Source: Agriotes lineatus (Eukaryota; Arthropoda; Insecta; Coleoptera; Elateridae). From it: DNA of 64,000 nt. Shown here in pieces: positions 53,769 through 64,000 of this stretch. The position numbers and the translations under genes were made by a program. The stretch covers positions 1 to 64,000 of the forward strand of contig CALNHX010003532.1 in the NCBI GenBank assembly GCA_940337035.1. Direction: 5' to 3'. The number at the start of each line of letters is the position of its first letter. Position 1 is the stretch's first letter. The notes below the pieces were generated by a model. The model searched no databases. It was not told the origin of the DNA and saw only the letters and a list, made by a program, of their open reading frames with translations.

Positions 53769-54940
53769 ATGGAGGCTCAATTAAGCCAACTTTTTCAGCT
53801 GATGCAAGTTGGCCAAGAGAAGGCAGAAAAAGCGCAAGAAGAACTGAAAGCCGCGCAAGAAAAGGCACAAGAAGTACTTAAGGAAGAGCTGAAAGAGCTG
53901 AAAGCCGGGCAGGAGAAGGCAGAAAAAGCACAAGAAAACCTCAAGGAAGTACTTAAGGAAGAATTAAAAGCCGCGCAAGAAAAAGCACAAGACGATATTA
54001 AAGAAGTACTTGAGGAAAAATTTAAAGCCACTCAAGAAAAAATAAAAGCGAACCATAACGAGTTGGCACAGGGGATGTTCAGGAAGAAATGGAAAGAAAG
54101 ATGGCCGGACTTCAGGGTAACATGCTGGAGCTGCAGGGACAAGTCACGAAGTGGCCAAGGCCAACCAACTCTCTCTGAATCTGCTGGCTTCTCTTCTGCT
54201 CCTGCAGTAAATCAGCCTATCTTATCGCGAGTTGCTGCCCTTCCGGTTGCTCTGTCCCAAGATACTGCCCCAGTGAAGCCCGCAACATCTGCCCTCTTAC
54301 TATGGGAAAACGCCATGGTCAACATACCTGAAGCAATTTGAAGCCGCAGCCGTCGCTAATGGTTGGGGAATGGCAGACAAAGCAACCGCTTTGATCCTGA
54401 CATTGCGAGGGGATGTCCTGAATATTCTGCAAATGATTCCAGAAAATCAGCAGAGGGACTTCCAGCAATTGGTGAATTGTCTGGAACGGCGTTATGGCAA
54501 TGGTTATCTTCAGCACGTGCATTGTGCCCAGTTGAAGAACAGCATTCAGAAGTCAAGGGAGACTCTGCAAGAACTGAAGGCCGATGTTGCTCGATTGGTT
54601 CGGCTCGCGTATCCATCGGCGCCGGAGGACTTCCTGAAGCAGCTAGCTGTCCAAACATTCGTAGATGGAATGAAAGACGCCGATACTCAGCAAGCGGTAC
54701 GTCTGGGGCGCCATAGGACACTGGGAGAGGCCTTAGCCCATGCGTTGGAATTTGAAGCGGCAAGGGCTGCCTCCAGAGGACATGGTCGTGTCCGCGGTGT
54801 CGCTACGACGGAGATGGCGCCTGAATTCATGGAGGACATGTTGCGACGACTGATAAAGCAGGAGACGAGGGAGAAGCGACCCCGTTGCTGAAGCTGCGGA
54901 GAGATGGGTCATCTTAGGGCTCGCTGTCCGAAGAAAGGAG
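53769..54940 (+). pseudogene. Gypsy gag
   Basis: ATG at 53,769. Residues about 15-90 are imperfect repeats of AQEKAQEVLKEELK type, a long coiled coil. The frame shifts near 54,075 and again before 54,310, after which the capsid-like gag domain reads TPWSTYLKQFEAAAV, LILTLRGDVLNIL and LVNCLERRYGNG. At 54,890 a zinc knuckle C-x2-C-x4-H-x4-C is present, but its usual Trp codon is TGA, giving a stop inside the knuckle. Gag would form the particle and bind RNA; this copy cannot. Confidence 0.75.
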
Positions 54941-54971
54941 CCCGAGTGTCTGACGAGCCGTCGGAAAACTA

Positions 54972-57900
54972 ATGCGGGTCGACAAGAAGGGGCGAGAGTC
55001 GACTCGTGATTGCCATGCCCCAGAGATCCCCATACATGTGTCGTCCGTGCAACACCAGCCTGATAGTCTCTTCATTGATAGGAAAATAAATGGAAGAGTT
55101 CGGTCTCTGCTATTGGATACTGGAGCGACGAAGTCCATCGCCAGGTCTGACGTAATACGAGACGAAGGTCAGCTGCTGCCCACCAAGACACGCCTTCGCA
55201 CTGCCACGGGAGGCGCTGTGACCAAACATGGGTAAATGGATTTGACATTGAAGATTGGGAATCAAACCCTCAAGCATCGGGTCCTGATTGCTGACATTGC
55301 AGACGAGTTCATCCTGGGAATGGATGTCATGAATAAGTGTGGGTTCACTTTGGACCTGGGACGCAGCGTGTTGCACGTGGGTGTGGAGCTTTTCCTACAC
55401 CCAAGAGAAGAGATCGCAGTACGAGTGGTATTAGCGGAAGATGTTACTCTGCCTGGACGACCCGAGAGGGTCGTGGATGCATACCTGGATGGCGATCTCC
55501 GGGGCAACGTAGTGCGCATGATCGAACCCGATTATGACAAGGAGCTCACTCATGGTATCCTGGTTGGGAAGACGTTGGTAAAGACTGGGCTTAAAGTCCC
55601 AGTAAGGATGATGAACGTCAACAGGGAACCGGCAACCGTCAGGAGAAACACAACCCTGGGAATATGCACACCGGTCTCCGCCGTCGTCAGAACGATTACT
55701 AGTGAAGGCGGCAGCAAAGCGAAGGGCTGCCCAAAGGCATTAATGAACACCGTGATGTCTACTTGCAAGGGCATGAGCCAACAAGAACGGAAGAAGATCG
55801 AAGATCTGGTGGCCAGGTACCAAGACGTCTTCGAGTGCGGCCGTACCGACGTAGTTAAACATAAAATTAATATGGGGGATGCTCAACCAATACGCCAGCA
55901 TCCAATAAGGTTGCCCCTTGCCAAACGGGAAGAAGCTGAGAAGATTGTCCAAGATATGCAAAACCAAAGATTATCGAACCGTCCAGCAGCCCGTGGGCCA
56001 CCCCTGTGATTCTTGTCAAGAAGAAGGATGGCGCAACGAGGTTCTGTGTTGACTACCGACAGCTGAATCATGTGACCAAGAAAGACAGCTACCCTCTGCT
56101 ACGAATCGATGATACCCTGGACACGCTCTCCGGTTCTCAATGGTTCTCGACGCTAGACTTGAAGAGCGGTTATTGGCAAGTCGAAATGGAACCTGCGGAC
56201 AGGGAGAAGACTAGATTTACTATCGGAACTTGGCTCTGGCAGTTCTCCGTCATGCCGTTCGGTTTGTGCAATGCCCCGCCACGTTTGAGATGCTGATGGA
56301 CACCGTCCTGAAGGGTCTATCTTAGCAGACCTGCTTGATATACTTGGACGACATAATAGTGGTGGGTAAATCCTTCAACGACCATCTGAAAAACTTGGAG
56401 AAAGTGTTCGGTAGACTGCGAGGTGTCAATCTGCGCTTAAGTCCAAAGAAGTGCCATATCTACCAGAAGGAGGTACAGTGTTTTGGGCACATCGTATTCC
56501 GCCAGGGAGTAGCAGTAGAGCCGAGTAAGGTGAAGGCAGTGCAGGGTTGGCCAATCCCGAAAGATAAGCATGAGCTGCGAAACCTCCTGGGCCTCTGTAC
56601 TTACTACCGACGGTTTGTCCTGGGCTCTGCAAACATTGCAAAACCGTTAACCCGTCTAACGGAAGGAGGACGACAGTTCGAATGGAGTGATGAGTGCGCG
56701 GAGGCCTTCGAGACGCTCAAGACTGCCTTAACCAGTTCACCTGTACTTTGTTATCCACGTCAGGAAGGCCAGTTTATCCTCGACACTGACGCTAGCAATG
56801 TCGGAATCGGTGGTGTTCTGTCCCAGGTCCAAGATAGGCAAGAGAAAGTCCTGGTATATTTCAGCAAGGTCCTGTCCAAACCAGAGCGGAACTATTGCGT
56901 AACCAGGAGGGAGCTTCTGGCAGTAGTCACGTCCGTGGAGCATTTTTATAAATACCTGTATGGCAGAAGATTCTTGCTGAGGACCGACCATGCTGCTCTA
57001 AGATGGCTGCTGCAGTTCAAGAACCCTAAAGGACAGGTGGCTAGGTGGATCGAGCGCCTACAAGGGTACGACTTTGAAATAAATCATCGACGTGGCACAG
57101 CCCACCGCAACGCCGATGCGTTATCCAATAGGCCGTGCCCTGCGGACTGCAACCACTTTTCGAGACTGGAGAGTCGTGCGGTAGCCATCAATCGTACCAC
57201 TGTAGTCAACGACTCGTGGGAGCTAGACGAGTTGCAGAGCAGCCAGGCGAACGACCCCGACTTAGGAACGGTTATAGCCTGGAAGCGAGATGGCTGTCGA
57301 CCTACCTGGCAGGAGGTCTCCGCCACCAACCCAACGGTGAAGACCTATTGGACGCAATGGGACTCCTTGCAGCTGGAAAACAACGTCCTGACCAGAATTT
57401 TGGAAGACGAGGACGGTAGATCAACGAGATCACAATTGATGGTCCTGAGGAGTAGAGTGGCCAAGGTTCTGCGCCACCTGCATGATGGTTTTTCTGGAGG
57501 ATATTTCGGATTGAAGAAGACGTTGCAAAAGGTCCGAGACCGGTTCTACTGGGCGAGCTGCAAAGATGATGTCCGAGAGTGGTGCCTGCGGTGCGAAGCC
57601 TGCACTACAGAAACGCACCGGTTGGTAGACGTAGAGCTCCGATGCAGCAGTACAACGTCGGTAGTCCGTTCGAGAAGATAGCCATCGACATCGCTGGACC
57701 ATTCTCCGAAACCGAATCGGGAAATAAATACATCCTGGTGTGCATGGACTACTTCACCAAGTGGCCCAAAGCGTACGCCCTTCCGAATTAAAAGGCCGGT
57801 ACTGTCGCTGATGTTCTGGTGAAGGAGTGCTTCAGCCGTTTTGGAGTCCCGCTGGAGTTACATTCCGACCAGGGCCGGAATTTCGAGTCTGGACTGTGGA

Positions 57901-58500
57901 TACACAAGACCCGGACCACTGCCCTCCATCCTCAATCGGACGGCATGGTGGAAAGGATGAACCAAACTATGGGCAAGCATCTGTCCAAGGTGGTTTCCGA
58001 ACATCAGCGTGACTGGGACCAGTACATTCACCTGTTCCTAATGACCTACCGATCGGCAGTACAAGGGACAACCAATCACACCCCAGCCACGGTACTCTTT
58101 GGGCGCGATCTGCGATTGCCATGCGACCTCAAGTTTGGAAGAAAGCCTGGCGAAGAAACGGCCGGCGAGGACTACGTGGGAAACCTTAAGAAGAGGATGG
58201 AAGAGATCCACGACGCCGTACGCCGAAACATTCAGGGTGCCAGCGACCGAATAAAGGACCGATATGATGCCCGCGCTGAGGCCGGTGGTTTCCAGCCTAG
58301 CGATTTGGTATGGCTTCATAACCCCCAGAGGTGTCGTGGTCTCTCCCCCAAGCTCCAAAGGAACTGGGAGGGCCCCTACACTGTAGTTTCTCGACTGAAT
58401 GACGTGGTATACCAAATCCAGAAACCTCCTCAAGGAAAGTGCAGGGTGGTGCACTTCAATCGGTTGGCTCCATATGCCGGAACCAATGAGGAAGTGGAGG
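54972..58500 (+). pseudogene. Gypsy pol (protease, RT, RNase H, integrase)
   Basis: Protease LLLDTGATKSIA (55,108 on) is followed by a stop at 55,233 and then ILGMDVMNKCGF in the same frame. RT begins near 55,975 after a frameshift: VKKKDGATRFCVDYRQLN, LDLKSGYWQVEM, VMPFGLCNAP; then another frameshift, a stop near 56,324, and YLDDIIVVG. RNase H shows FILDTDASNVGIGGVLSQ, RRELLAVV and LRTDHAALRWLL. The integrase has a zinc-binding CLRCEAC, a frameshift near 57,620, catalytic DIAGPF, HSDQGRNF and DGMVERMNQ, with a probable small deletion between the second D and E. At least four frame breaks make it inactive. Confidence 0.85.
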
Positions 58501-58558
58501 CTGTCACGGAGCAACCCCTCAAACTACTAGGGACAGGAAAACCTCCTTCCAGGAGTTT

Positions 58559-59119
58559 ATGGCCGCTTATGGAAGTACGAACACTGCGCGATTTGGATTC
58601 ACTACAGAGGTGCAGCGTGACTTGTTCGACACCCTGCGGCAGTATTCCCTGGCACACTGCGTCGCCCAGGACCTCCGGATGTCTAGGGGGATCGCCGCTG
58701 CCTTCCGGGAGAAGTTTGGCCGGTTAGACCAGCTGCGAGAGCAGGCCCCTCAGGTTGGCAGAACTTTGCAGCTGAAGGAAGGCAACAGCTCAGCTCCATT
58801 TATTACCTGGTGACGAAAAGGTTGTCTTACGAAAAACCTAGTTACCAGGAGCTCTGGAACTTAAGGAGCAGATGGTGAAGAACGGCGAAACCCGGCTGCG
58901 GTGCCAAAATTAGGATGCGGCCTGAATTCGTTGGACTGGAGGGTCGTACGCAGCATGCTGGAAGTAGTCTTCAACCGGATCGGCATCCAGATCGAGGTCT
59001 GCTGTTGCAGCCCGTTGCGAAGCATTGAGCCCACGGTGAACTGCTACTTCTTCAACCAGTCCGTGTGCAAGAAAGGCACCGCCTGTAAATACCGTCATCG
59101 AATCCCCACAAGAGCGAGT
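58559..59119 (+). pseudogene. TARG1/OARD1-like macrodomain plus CCCH zinc finger, extra domain of the Gypsy element
   Basis: The first frame (58,559-58,813) reads FGFTTEVQRDLFDTL, SLAHCVAQDLRMSRGIAAAF and FGRLDQLREQ, the N-terminal half of an OARD1-type macrodomain. A frame change near 58,795 leads to YLVTKRLSYEKPSYQELW, and another near 58,885 to VPKLGCGLNSLDWRVVRSML. The family's catalytic Asp in the GCGLD loop is Asn here. A CCCH finger (C-x7-C-x5-C-x3-H) follows at about 59,041-59,100. TARG1-type enzymes remove ADP-ribose from proteins. The domain lies just after integrase, 60 bp past the last pol similarity and in another frame, so it was either a pol C-terminal extension or a separate ORF. 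Confidence 0.8.
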
Positions 59120-59160
59120 GTCAGCCACCCGACGCAACTCGTTCTGGGACAGAACGACCT

Positions 59161-59173
59161 AAGGCGGGGGCAG
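59161..59173 (+). other. Polypurine tract
   Basis: AAGGCGGGGGCAG lies immediately before the 3' LTR and is mostly purine, the expected plus-strand primer. Confidence 0.65.
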
Positions 59174-59626
59174 TGTAACAAATTTAGACCGATGCAGACG
59201 CGTGAATATTCGAGAAGCAACCTTACAGCCAGCTGCAGACGGGTGACGTCAGCGACCTTGTTGACTAATACGGCCATGCGTCATGCCTTTGTCGGGAACT
59301 TCGAGTAAGGTCTGGACGTTTCTAGAAGGACTCATTTGTGGGATATAAATACTCGCGAGCGGGAATAGCGGTCAGTTCTCATCAGACTATGAAGCGCGCG
59401 TGATACAAACGAACCGTAGTGAAATAAATAACAAATAAATAACCAGATAAATCCTTAATGTTTAAGTTGTGAATAAATAAATAATTAGCGTATCGTTGTT
59501 AGGAATAGTTCGTAGTTTAAGTAATTCGTGTGTTTGTACATAATAATAATTAATAGTTGTAAATAAATGTTTAATTCAAGAAGCAGTGAATAATTTTTAA
59601 ATAGCCCGAACATTAAAAACGTAACA
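59174..59626 (+). repeat. 3' LTR
   Basis: 453 bp, TGTAACAAAT to CGTAACA, co-linear with the 5' LTR with about 22 substitutions and no visible indel. Confidence 0.92.
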
Positions 59627-59630
59627 ATAT

Positions 59631-60802
59631 ATTCTAAATGCTCAAATAAACTAAATAGTAGTTTATAATCATGTATAGGTGACGTTGGTGGAATGTATAC
59701 AACAAACAAGTAAGTGATTATTGAACTAAACATAATTTTACAACCAACTATATCTATAGAAGGTAATGTACTACAGAATATTAACAAATTTAGCTCTTCA
59801 GCTTCAAAGTCGCTCTTAACAGCTAGAACACCTCCGCCACATGTAGTATTGGTAGCTTGTAGATTTCTGTCGCATCTATAGGTAAATATTTTATGTTTGT
59901 GGAAATAATTCAGTACTTAATATGTCTCTCTGCAGCCAAGATTCACTAATTGCAAGAACATCAAATTCGGCTTGAGAAACATTGCAGTAAAAAGTCTGTA
60001 CTTTGCTACGGGTACCTCTTACATTTTGATAGTATATGGACAAACACGAATCACTGCTGGGCTTATTTAGATTACATTCACAATTTTCGGAACACCATGT
60101 TGGTATTTAATTTTGAGGTTCGTTTCCGCTACAGCGAGACGTTGATGTTGTTTGTCCTTAATATTTTTGTAGTAGGTCATTTGCCTAGTAGTTTTGTCAA
60201 ATGCAACAGATATAGCCTTAAATTGAGGTGTTCTTTATTCTTCTAGCATTGCGTATAATTTTATGAACTTGATCTTCAGTTTCTAAAACGACTTTGATCG
60301 GGCGAGGTCTGGTATTGCTGGGATTAAATTTACCTAGCCTGATAGTTTTAACGATGTTTTCTTTGAATTCGGAATCTGCGACTGGGAAGATCTCAGAAAC
60401 TGAATTATGGTCACTTTCTTTTTGAGTAGCCTTGTCAGTTTGATCTTCACTGAGCCCAAACACAATCATGTTGGTCTTGCTCCGATTACGTTCTTCAATC
60501 TCCTCGATAACTTCTTCAATGTTAAGGCCAGCATCTGTGGATGATTGACGACCTGCCTTGAAACCCGCAATTTCCTTTTGTAAGTCTACTATCATATTTT
60601 TTAACGACCGAATTACACTCCCCACGTCTTGACAAGTGGAGCATGACCAGTTAAGTGTCTTATTTCCATTCAGCATACGAACTTCAGCTAGCGACAGTTT
60701 AGCACACGAAAATAGAAATATTTTCTTGCAGAAACAGCATACAACAGTTTGGTGGTGATCGCAAGCCTTGTTACAGCCACATGAACAATTTAGCGTTGGC
60801 AT
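59631..60802 (-). pseudogene. Non-LTR ORF1 and N-terminal endonuclease
   Basis: ORF1 from the ATG at 60,802 has a Cys/His-rich N-terminus (CGCNKACDHHQTVVCCFCKK ... WSCSTCQ, PHD-like), a coiled coil (SVIRSLKNMIVDLQKEIAGF) and an RRM-like segment (KTNMIVFGLSED, IRLGKFNPSNTRPRPIKVVL). It stops at 60,218 and continues in another frame (TTRQMTYYKNIKDK). The endonuclease start follows with CGGGVLAVKSDF and FVVYIPPTSPIHDY, cut by the Gypsy insertion at 59,627. The element order proves that both sides of the Gypsy copy belong together. Confidence 0.7.
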
Positions 60803-61392
60803 CTTGTGCCCCGATGTTACGCCTGTGGTTTCGTGGGAATGATAAGTTTGCGCTCGCAAATTCTTTGCTAATAAGGTTGATAGGTTATGTTACGGAGTAA
60901 ACTATTTATTCGGCTATACACTTATTACATGAAATATATGCTGAATAACACTTACAGGCCTTTGTTGATAAAGCTTGTTAACTATCAAAATACTTGCTAA
61001 GATTTACAATGAATAATAACTAAATGCTGCAAATTTAGCATTTAGCACAATGTTCGTGGCTCTAAAACGCCGACGGAGATAAATAAATTATATTGAAATG
61101 ATCGTACAGAGTAGCAAAAATATCTTAGAAAAAGCAGCGACATGTACATCGCTTTGTTAGAATACACATCCACCCCATTATTTGTTATAAAAATATCACC
61201 AGAAGCCAACTAGTATTACATATGCGGATCAAGACGAAGTTGCTTGTAAGCAAAATTTTATTGTAACTATAAAAAACGTCCAAATGTAGAAAGCAAACTA
61301 GATGCCTTTTATTTAATTCGGCATGCCAAAAAATTTTATTTTAGAAAATGGGTTGTTATGATAATACAAATTAAAAACAAGTTTAATGTAAA
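60803..61392. other. 5' flank of the non-LTR element; no gene
   Basis: May include its 5' UTR. No coding signal. Confidence 0.4.
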
Positions 61393-61572
61393 GTATGATC
61401 AAACATTAATCTCATCTAGTATGGCTATGGAATCTTTTCAAATTTATGAATGCAACTATGTTAACACTTAAATGTCAAACTTGGCATTTGATTTTTAAGT
61501 GATTTATAGTTGCATTTATAAATTAGGAACAATTCCATAGCCATACTAGATGAGATTAATTTTTGATCATAC
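61393..61572. mobile_element. Hairpin MITE, copy 2
   Basis: Same core as 19,256-19,405 (CTAGTATGGCTATGGAAT ... ATTCCATAGCCATACTAG around a central AATGTCAAACTTGGCATTTG). The palindrome extends outward through ATTAATCTC and AGTATGATCAAA on both sides, so the arms are about 80 bp or more. Confidence 0.8.
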
Positions 61573-64000
61573 TATATTTACGTACGTCTCTAAAATTAAT
61601 GGACATGGCTTAACCATTAATTCCTAGGGCCAATATAAGACGATTTAACCCAACTTAAGTATTCCTAAATTTCTTTCGTCACACTAGTATTCCCCTTCAA
61701 AGTTTTTCTAAAAAAAAGCTAATTTTCCTTATGAAAACAACTTTGATCGATTTGAATGATATTCGGTATGATATGCTATGCGAGTCTGAGGCATATTTTA
61801 AGATGACATTGGTGATTAGTGATTATTAACCAATCACTAGTGTATGAAATGCGTGTGTAACGACACATTATCACAGGGTAACTTTTAAAGGTTTAAGCTC
61901 ATAACATTACTAATTTTTCAAAAAGATAAATTCATTACTAAAATTGTCTGTCTCCTTATGATTTTTGATATTTAATGTTAAATGTCTGCACCCTGCATGG
62001 CACAAAACAGTTGCAATCTGCTGCTAATTTTTAAACATAGTAGCAATTGTTTCTCAGTGGCCGCACTTTTCAGGTATCTGTAAGAGAGTTGTTAAGTAGT
62101 TATGTTACAGCATGAAAACGTTATTACGACATTTGTTACAACTTGCCAGTTTGTTACACGACGAAAACGTTACTACGACATTAACAATCAGCCCCTCAAG
62201 CGTGCAAAACAAAATCATACGCGTGAGAGCCAGACCTGTTATCTACAAAATGACTTTATGACATAATCGGGAATGTAGCCAAATACTCAGCCGCAACCCT
62301 CGTTATGAGATGGGCTGTAACAGGGCGTGCAAGTTATTAGATGCTCAGTGAAGAAAGGCCGTGGTTTTTTACTAACTGAAAGTTAGGGCTGTGCTTCGAC
62401 ACAAAAAGGTAAATAATGTTAAATAAAAGAACGCCATCACTTTCTTAACTAAATCGGGAAAACAACATTAGAAACACAGGTGAAATTACTTTGAAAGTGG
62501 AAGTACGTAATCTACCTGGTTACTTCTACTTTGACAGAGTTTGGTTAGCGAGTTGCATACAGTATCAACTTACCTTACAACATAACTCATTGAAGCAGCT
62601 GCTCAACTTCTTCTTACACAGAAAAAGTACACATAAAACGTATGCACTTACCATGAACACAAATGAAAAATATAAGTACTTGACAATGAACTCTATTGAG
62701 ATAAATAAAATATATGCAGGTGACAATAAATATGAAATGATCAAATAGATTAGTTGGGTTAGATGGCGCAACACTTTAACTTAATTACAAACAATAAACT
62801 TGACTGAAAATACATCAATGTGGCGCAAGACAAACGAAACTGCCACAAGTTACGTTACACAAACAAAGAAATACGACAGCAATTTATTAAATTTAGCAAA
62901 TAGCAAATAACATCGTTAACAACAAATGCGCTGATTGTTCAACACTCGACGAGGCTTTCACTTTTTGTTATAAACAGTAAAACTAATTTACAAGAACTTT
63001 TTACTTGAAGAAGAGCAGCTGACTGCATATTTACGTGCGGCACTGTATGTGTAATTGCCTTTCCAAACCAACTGCCTGAAGAAACGAACGATAGCGGAAA
63101 TCACAAGGGTTGATGTGATGCGGAACGCAGCCTCGATGATGATATTGGCAACAACCAGGGTTGGAAAGATGAATTAGAATCCCCCGAAAGGCAAAAGAAC
63201 ACCGAACAATTCCAGTACAGGAACTACGGGACAACGTGCGAGAATTACCAACACGACGTCATACTTCAGTTAGCATTAGAATATAGAGAGTCCGTTAAAT
63301 AATCCGCAGTTTCGATATTTCAAGGGCCTCGCAACCCTCAACGATAATGGACTTCAATCCTACTAACTAACTTTGTTTCACTTGCATTCCACACGGTTAA
63401 TGTTCACAGCACGAAGAACGCCAAGGATTTCTCACGTAACGAAACCGTTCTATTACTTCAAATTGGCAAAAGACGATGCACGAAGCACGCATAATTATTC
63501 AAAGCGGAATTATAAGACTCTCCTGATCGCAAGGCGTTGCGATCAGGGGAGTGACAAAACACAAGCGTCCATTGTAGTTCAGAGACTGGTAAGGATTCAA
63601 GCTTAAGCCACGGGATCGGAATGCAACTGTCGTTGACGCAAGCGAGTGACTACGCTCCTTCCTTGTCTAGCTTAAGTAACGAACCAGAAGCTGTACGGAA
63701 ATTTTCAACGAACTTATGCCATGTGACGACGAAACTTGGGGAAGCCCCCGGGCCGTTGAAACCATAAAGCGATAAGGGGTCACGTTACTACAACCTATGC
63801 AGGAAGAACAAAGGACAAAGAATGTTCCAGAATAATAAATGACTGATTAAGCGATTCCCAGGACTTGAATAGATCGAACAACGAGAATGACATCGCCCAT
63901 GCAAAATGCGAGTGTAAAACAAAGCTGCGTTGTCAAGCGGACTTACTGAAAATTTGTATACAGGAACTGCAAGGCGTTACTATTTGAAATGTGGGCGGTT
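61573..64000. other. No gene recognised
   Basis: AT-rich to about 63 kb, then more balanced in composition. Short ORFs only (85 codons or fewer) without motifs. A small inverted sequence CTCCTGATCGCAAGGCG / CGTTGCGATCAGGGGAG lies near 63,520-63,552. No tRNA or transposon end recognised. Confidence 0.4.

Larger units (their letters stand above)
53161..59626 (+). mobile_element. Gypsy-type LTR retrotransposon with 453-bp LTRs and ATAT target duplication
   Basis: Both LTRs run TGTAAC...GTAACA and are flanked by ATAT (53,157-53,160 and 59,627-59,630), so the insertion boundaries are exact. Total length is 6466 bp. By eye the two LTRs differ at about 22 of 453 positions (about 5%), so the copy is not recent. 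Order gag, protease, RT, RNase H, integrase is Gypsy-like; no envelope gene is seen. Downstream of integrase it carries a macrodomain and a CCCH finger. Many frameshifts and stops make it defective. Confidence 0.92.
50473..60802 (-). mobile_element. Jockey/CR1-like non-LTR retrotransposon interrupted by nested insertions
   Basis: Read on the minus strand, the pieces follow the order of one element: ORF1 (60,802 down to about 60,060), endonuclease part 1 (about 60,060-59,631), endonuclease part 2 and linker (53,156-52,667), RT (52,478-51,300), and RT C-terminus (about 51,000-50,473). The gaps are a Gypsy element (53,161-59,626), a MITE (52,479-52,666) and a microsatellite-bearing insert (about 51,010-51,295). 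Several frameshifts exist besides the insertions. Confidence 0.75.

Noticed and set aside
53795..54031. Minus-strand Ser/Cys/Phe-rich ORF over gag
   Set aside because: A shadow of the Lys/Glu/Ala coiled-coil repeats on the other strand.

Overview
The window is animal DNA, most likely from an insect. It is AT-rich and intron-poor, and it is filled with miniature inverted-repeat elements (MITEs), Jockey/CR1-type non-LTR retrotransposons and a Gypsy-type LTR retrotransposon. I recognised no intact conventional host gene.

The main content is a block of higher GC at about 20.3-38.4 kb. It is a nearly complete endogenous Maverick/Polinton (adintovirus-like) element. It carries the hallmark set: a protein-primed family B DNA polymerase (minus strand, split by two mini-introns that I placed at 36,069-36,014 and 35,557-35,498), a retrovirus-like integrase ending in a chromodomain, a packaging ATPase, an adenain-like cysteine protease, a double-jelly-roll major capsid protein, a penton-like minor capsid protein and a phospholipase-A2-domain virion protein. 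Accessory genes are a single-BIR (IAP-like) protein, a predicted type I membrane protein, a pair of paralogous MPIDKFG proteins, several unrecognised ORFs, and a tRNA-like Pol III transcription unit.

The minus-strand virion cluster runs PLA2 protein, protease, penton, a 51-codon ORF, then major capsid protein. It is packed unusually tightly. The protease frame has no usable AUG at its start, but it opens in the -1 frame exactly at a canonical A AAA AAC slippery heptamer placed just before the PLA2 stop codon. The 51-codon ORF is joined to the genes on both sides by TAATG stop/start overlaps. Together these suggest a polycistronic mRNA with recoding and coupled translation. One plus-strand gene (29,337-30,442) is broken by a frameshift. 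I could not find the element's terminal inverted repeats by eye.

Left flank (1-20.3 kb): a decayed Jockey-like element (2.2-6.7 kb) split by about 1.9 kb of unknown DNA, four MITEs with TA target duplications (0.96, 10.4, 13.1 and 15.0 kb), a 0.7 kb foldback element (18.1-18.8 kb) and a hairpin MITE at 19.3 kb that recurs at 61.4 kb.

Right flank (38.4-64 kb): tandem and direct repeats (38.8-39.7 and 41 kb), a THAP-domain fragment (46.6 kb), a decayed non-LTR relic (48-49 kb), and a nested complex. In that complex a minus-strand non-LTR element (50.5-60.8 kb) was hit by a 6.47 kb Gypsy element (53,161-59,626; 453-bp LTRs, ATAT target duplication) and by a MITE (52.5 kb). The Gypsy element carries, after its integrase, a TARG1/OARD1-like macrodomain followed by a CCCH zinc finger. 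All calls come from reading motifs; no database search was run.
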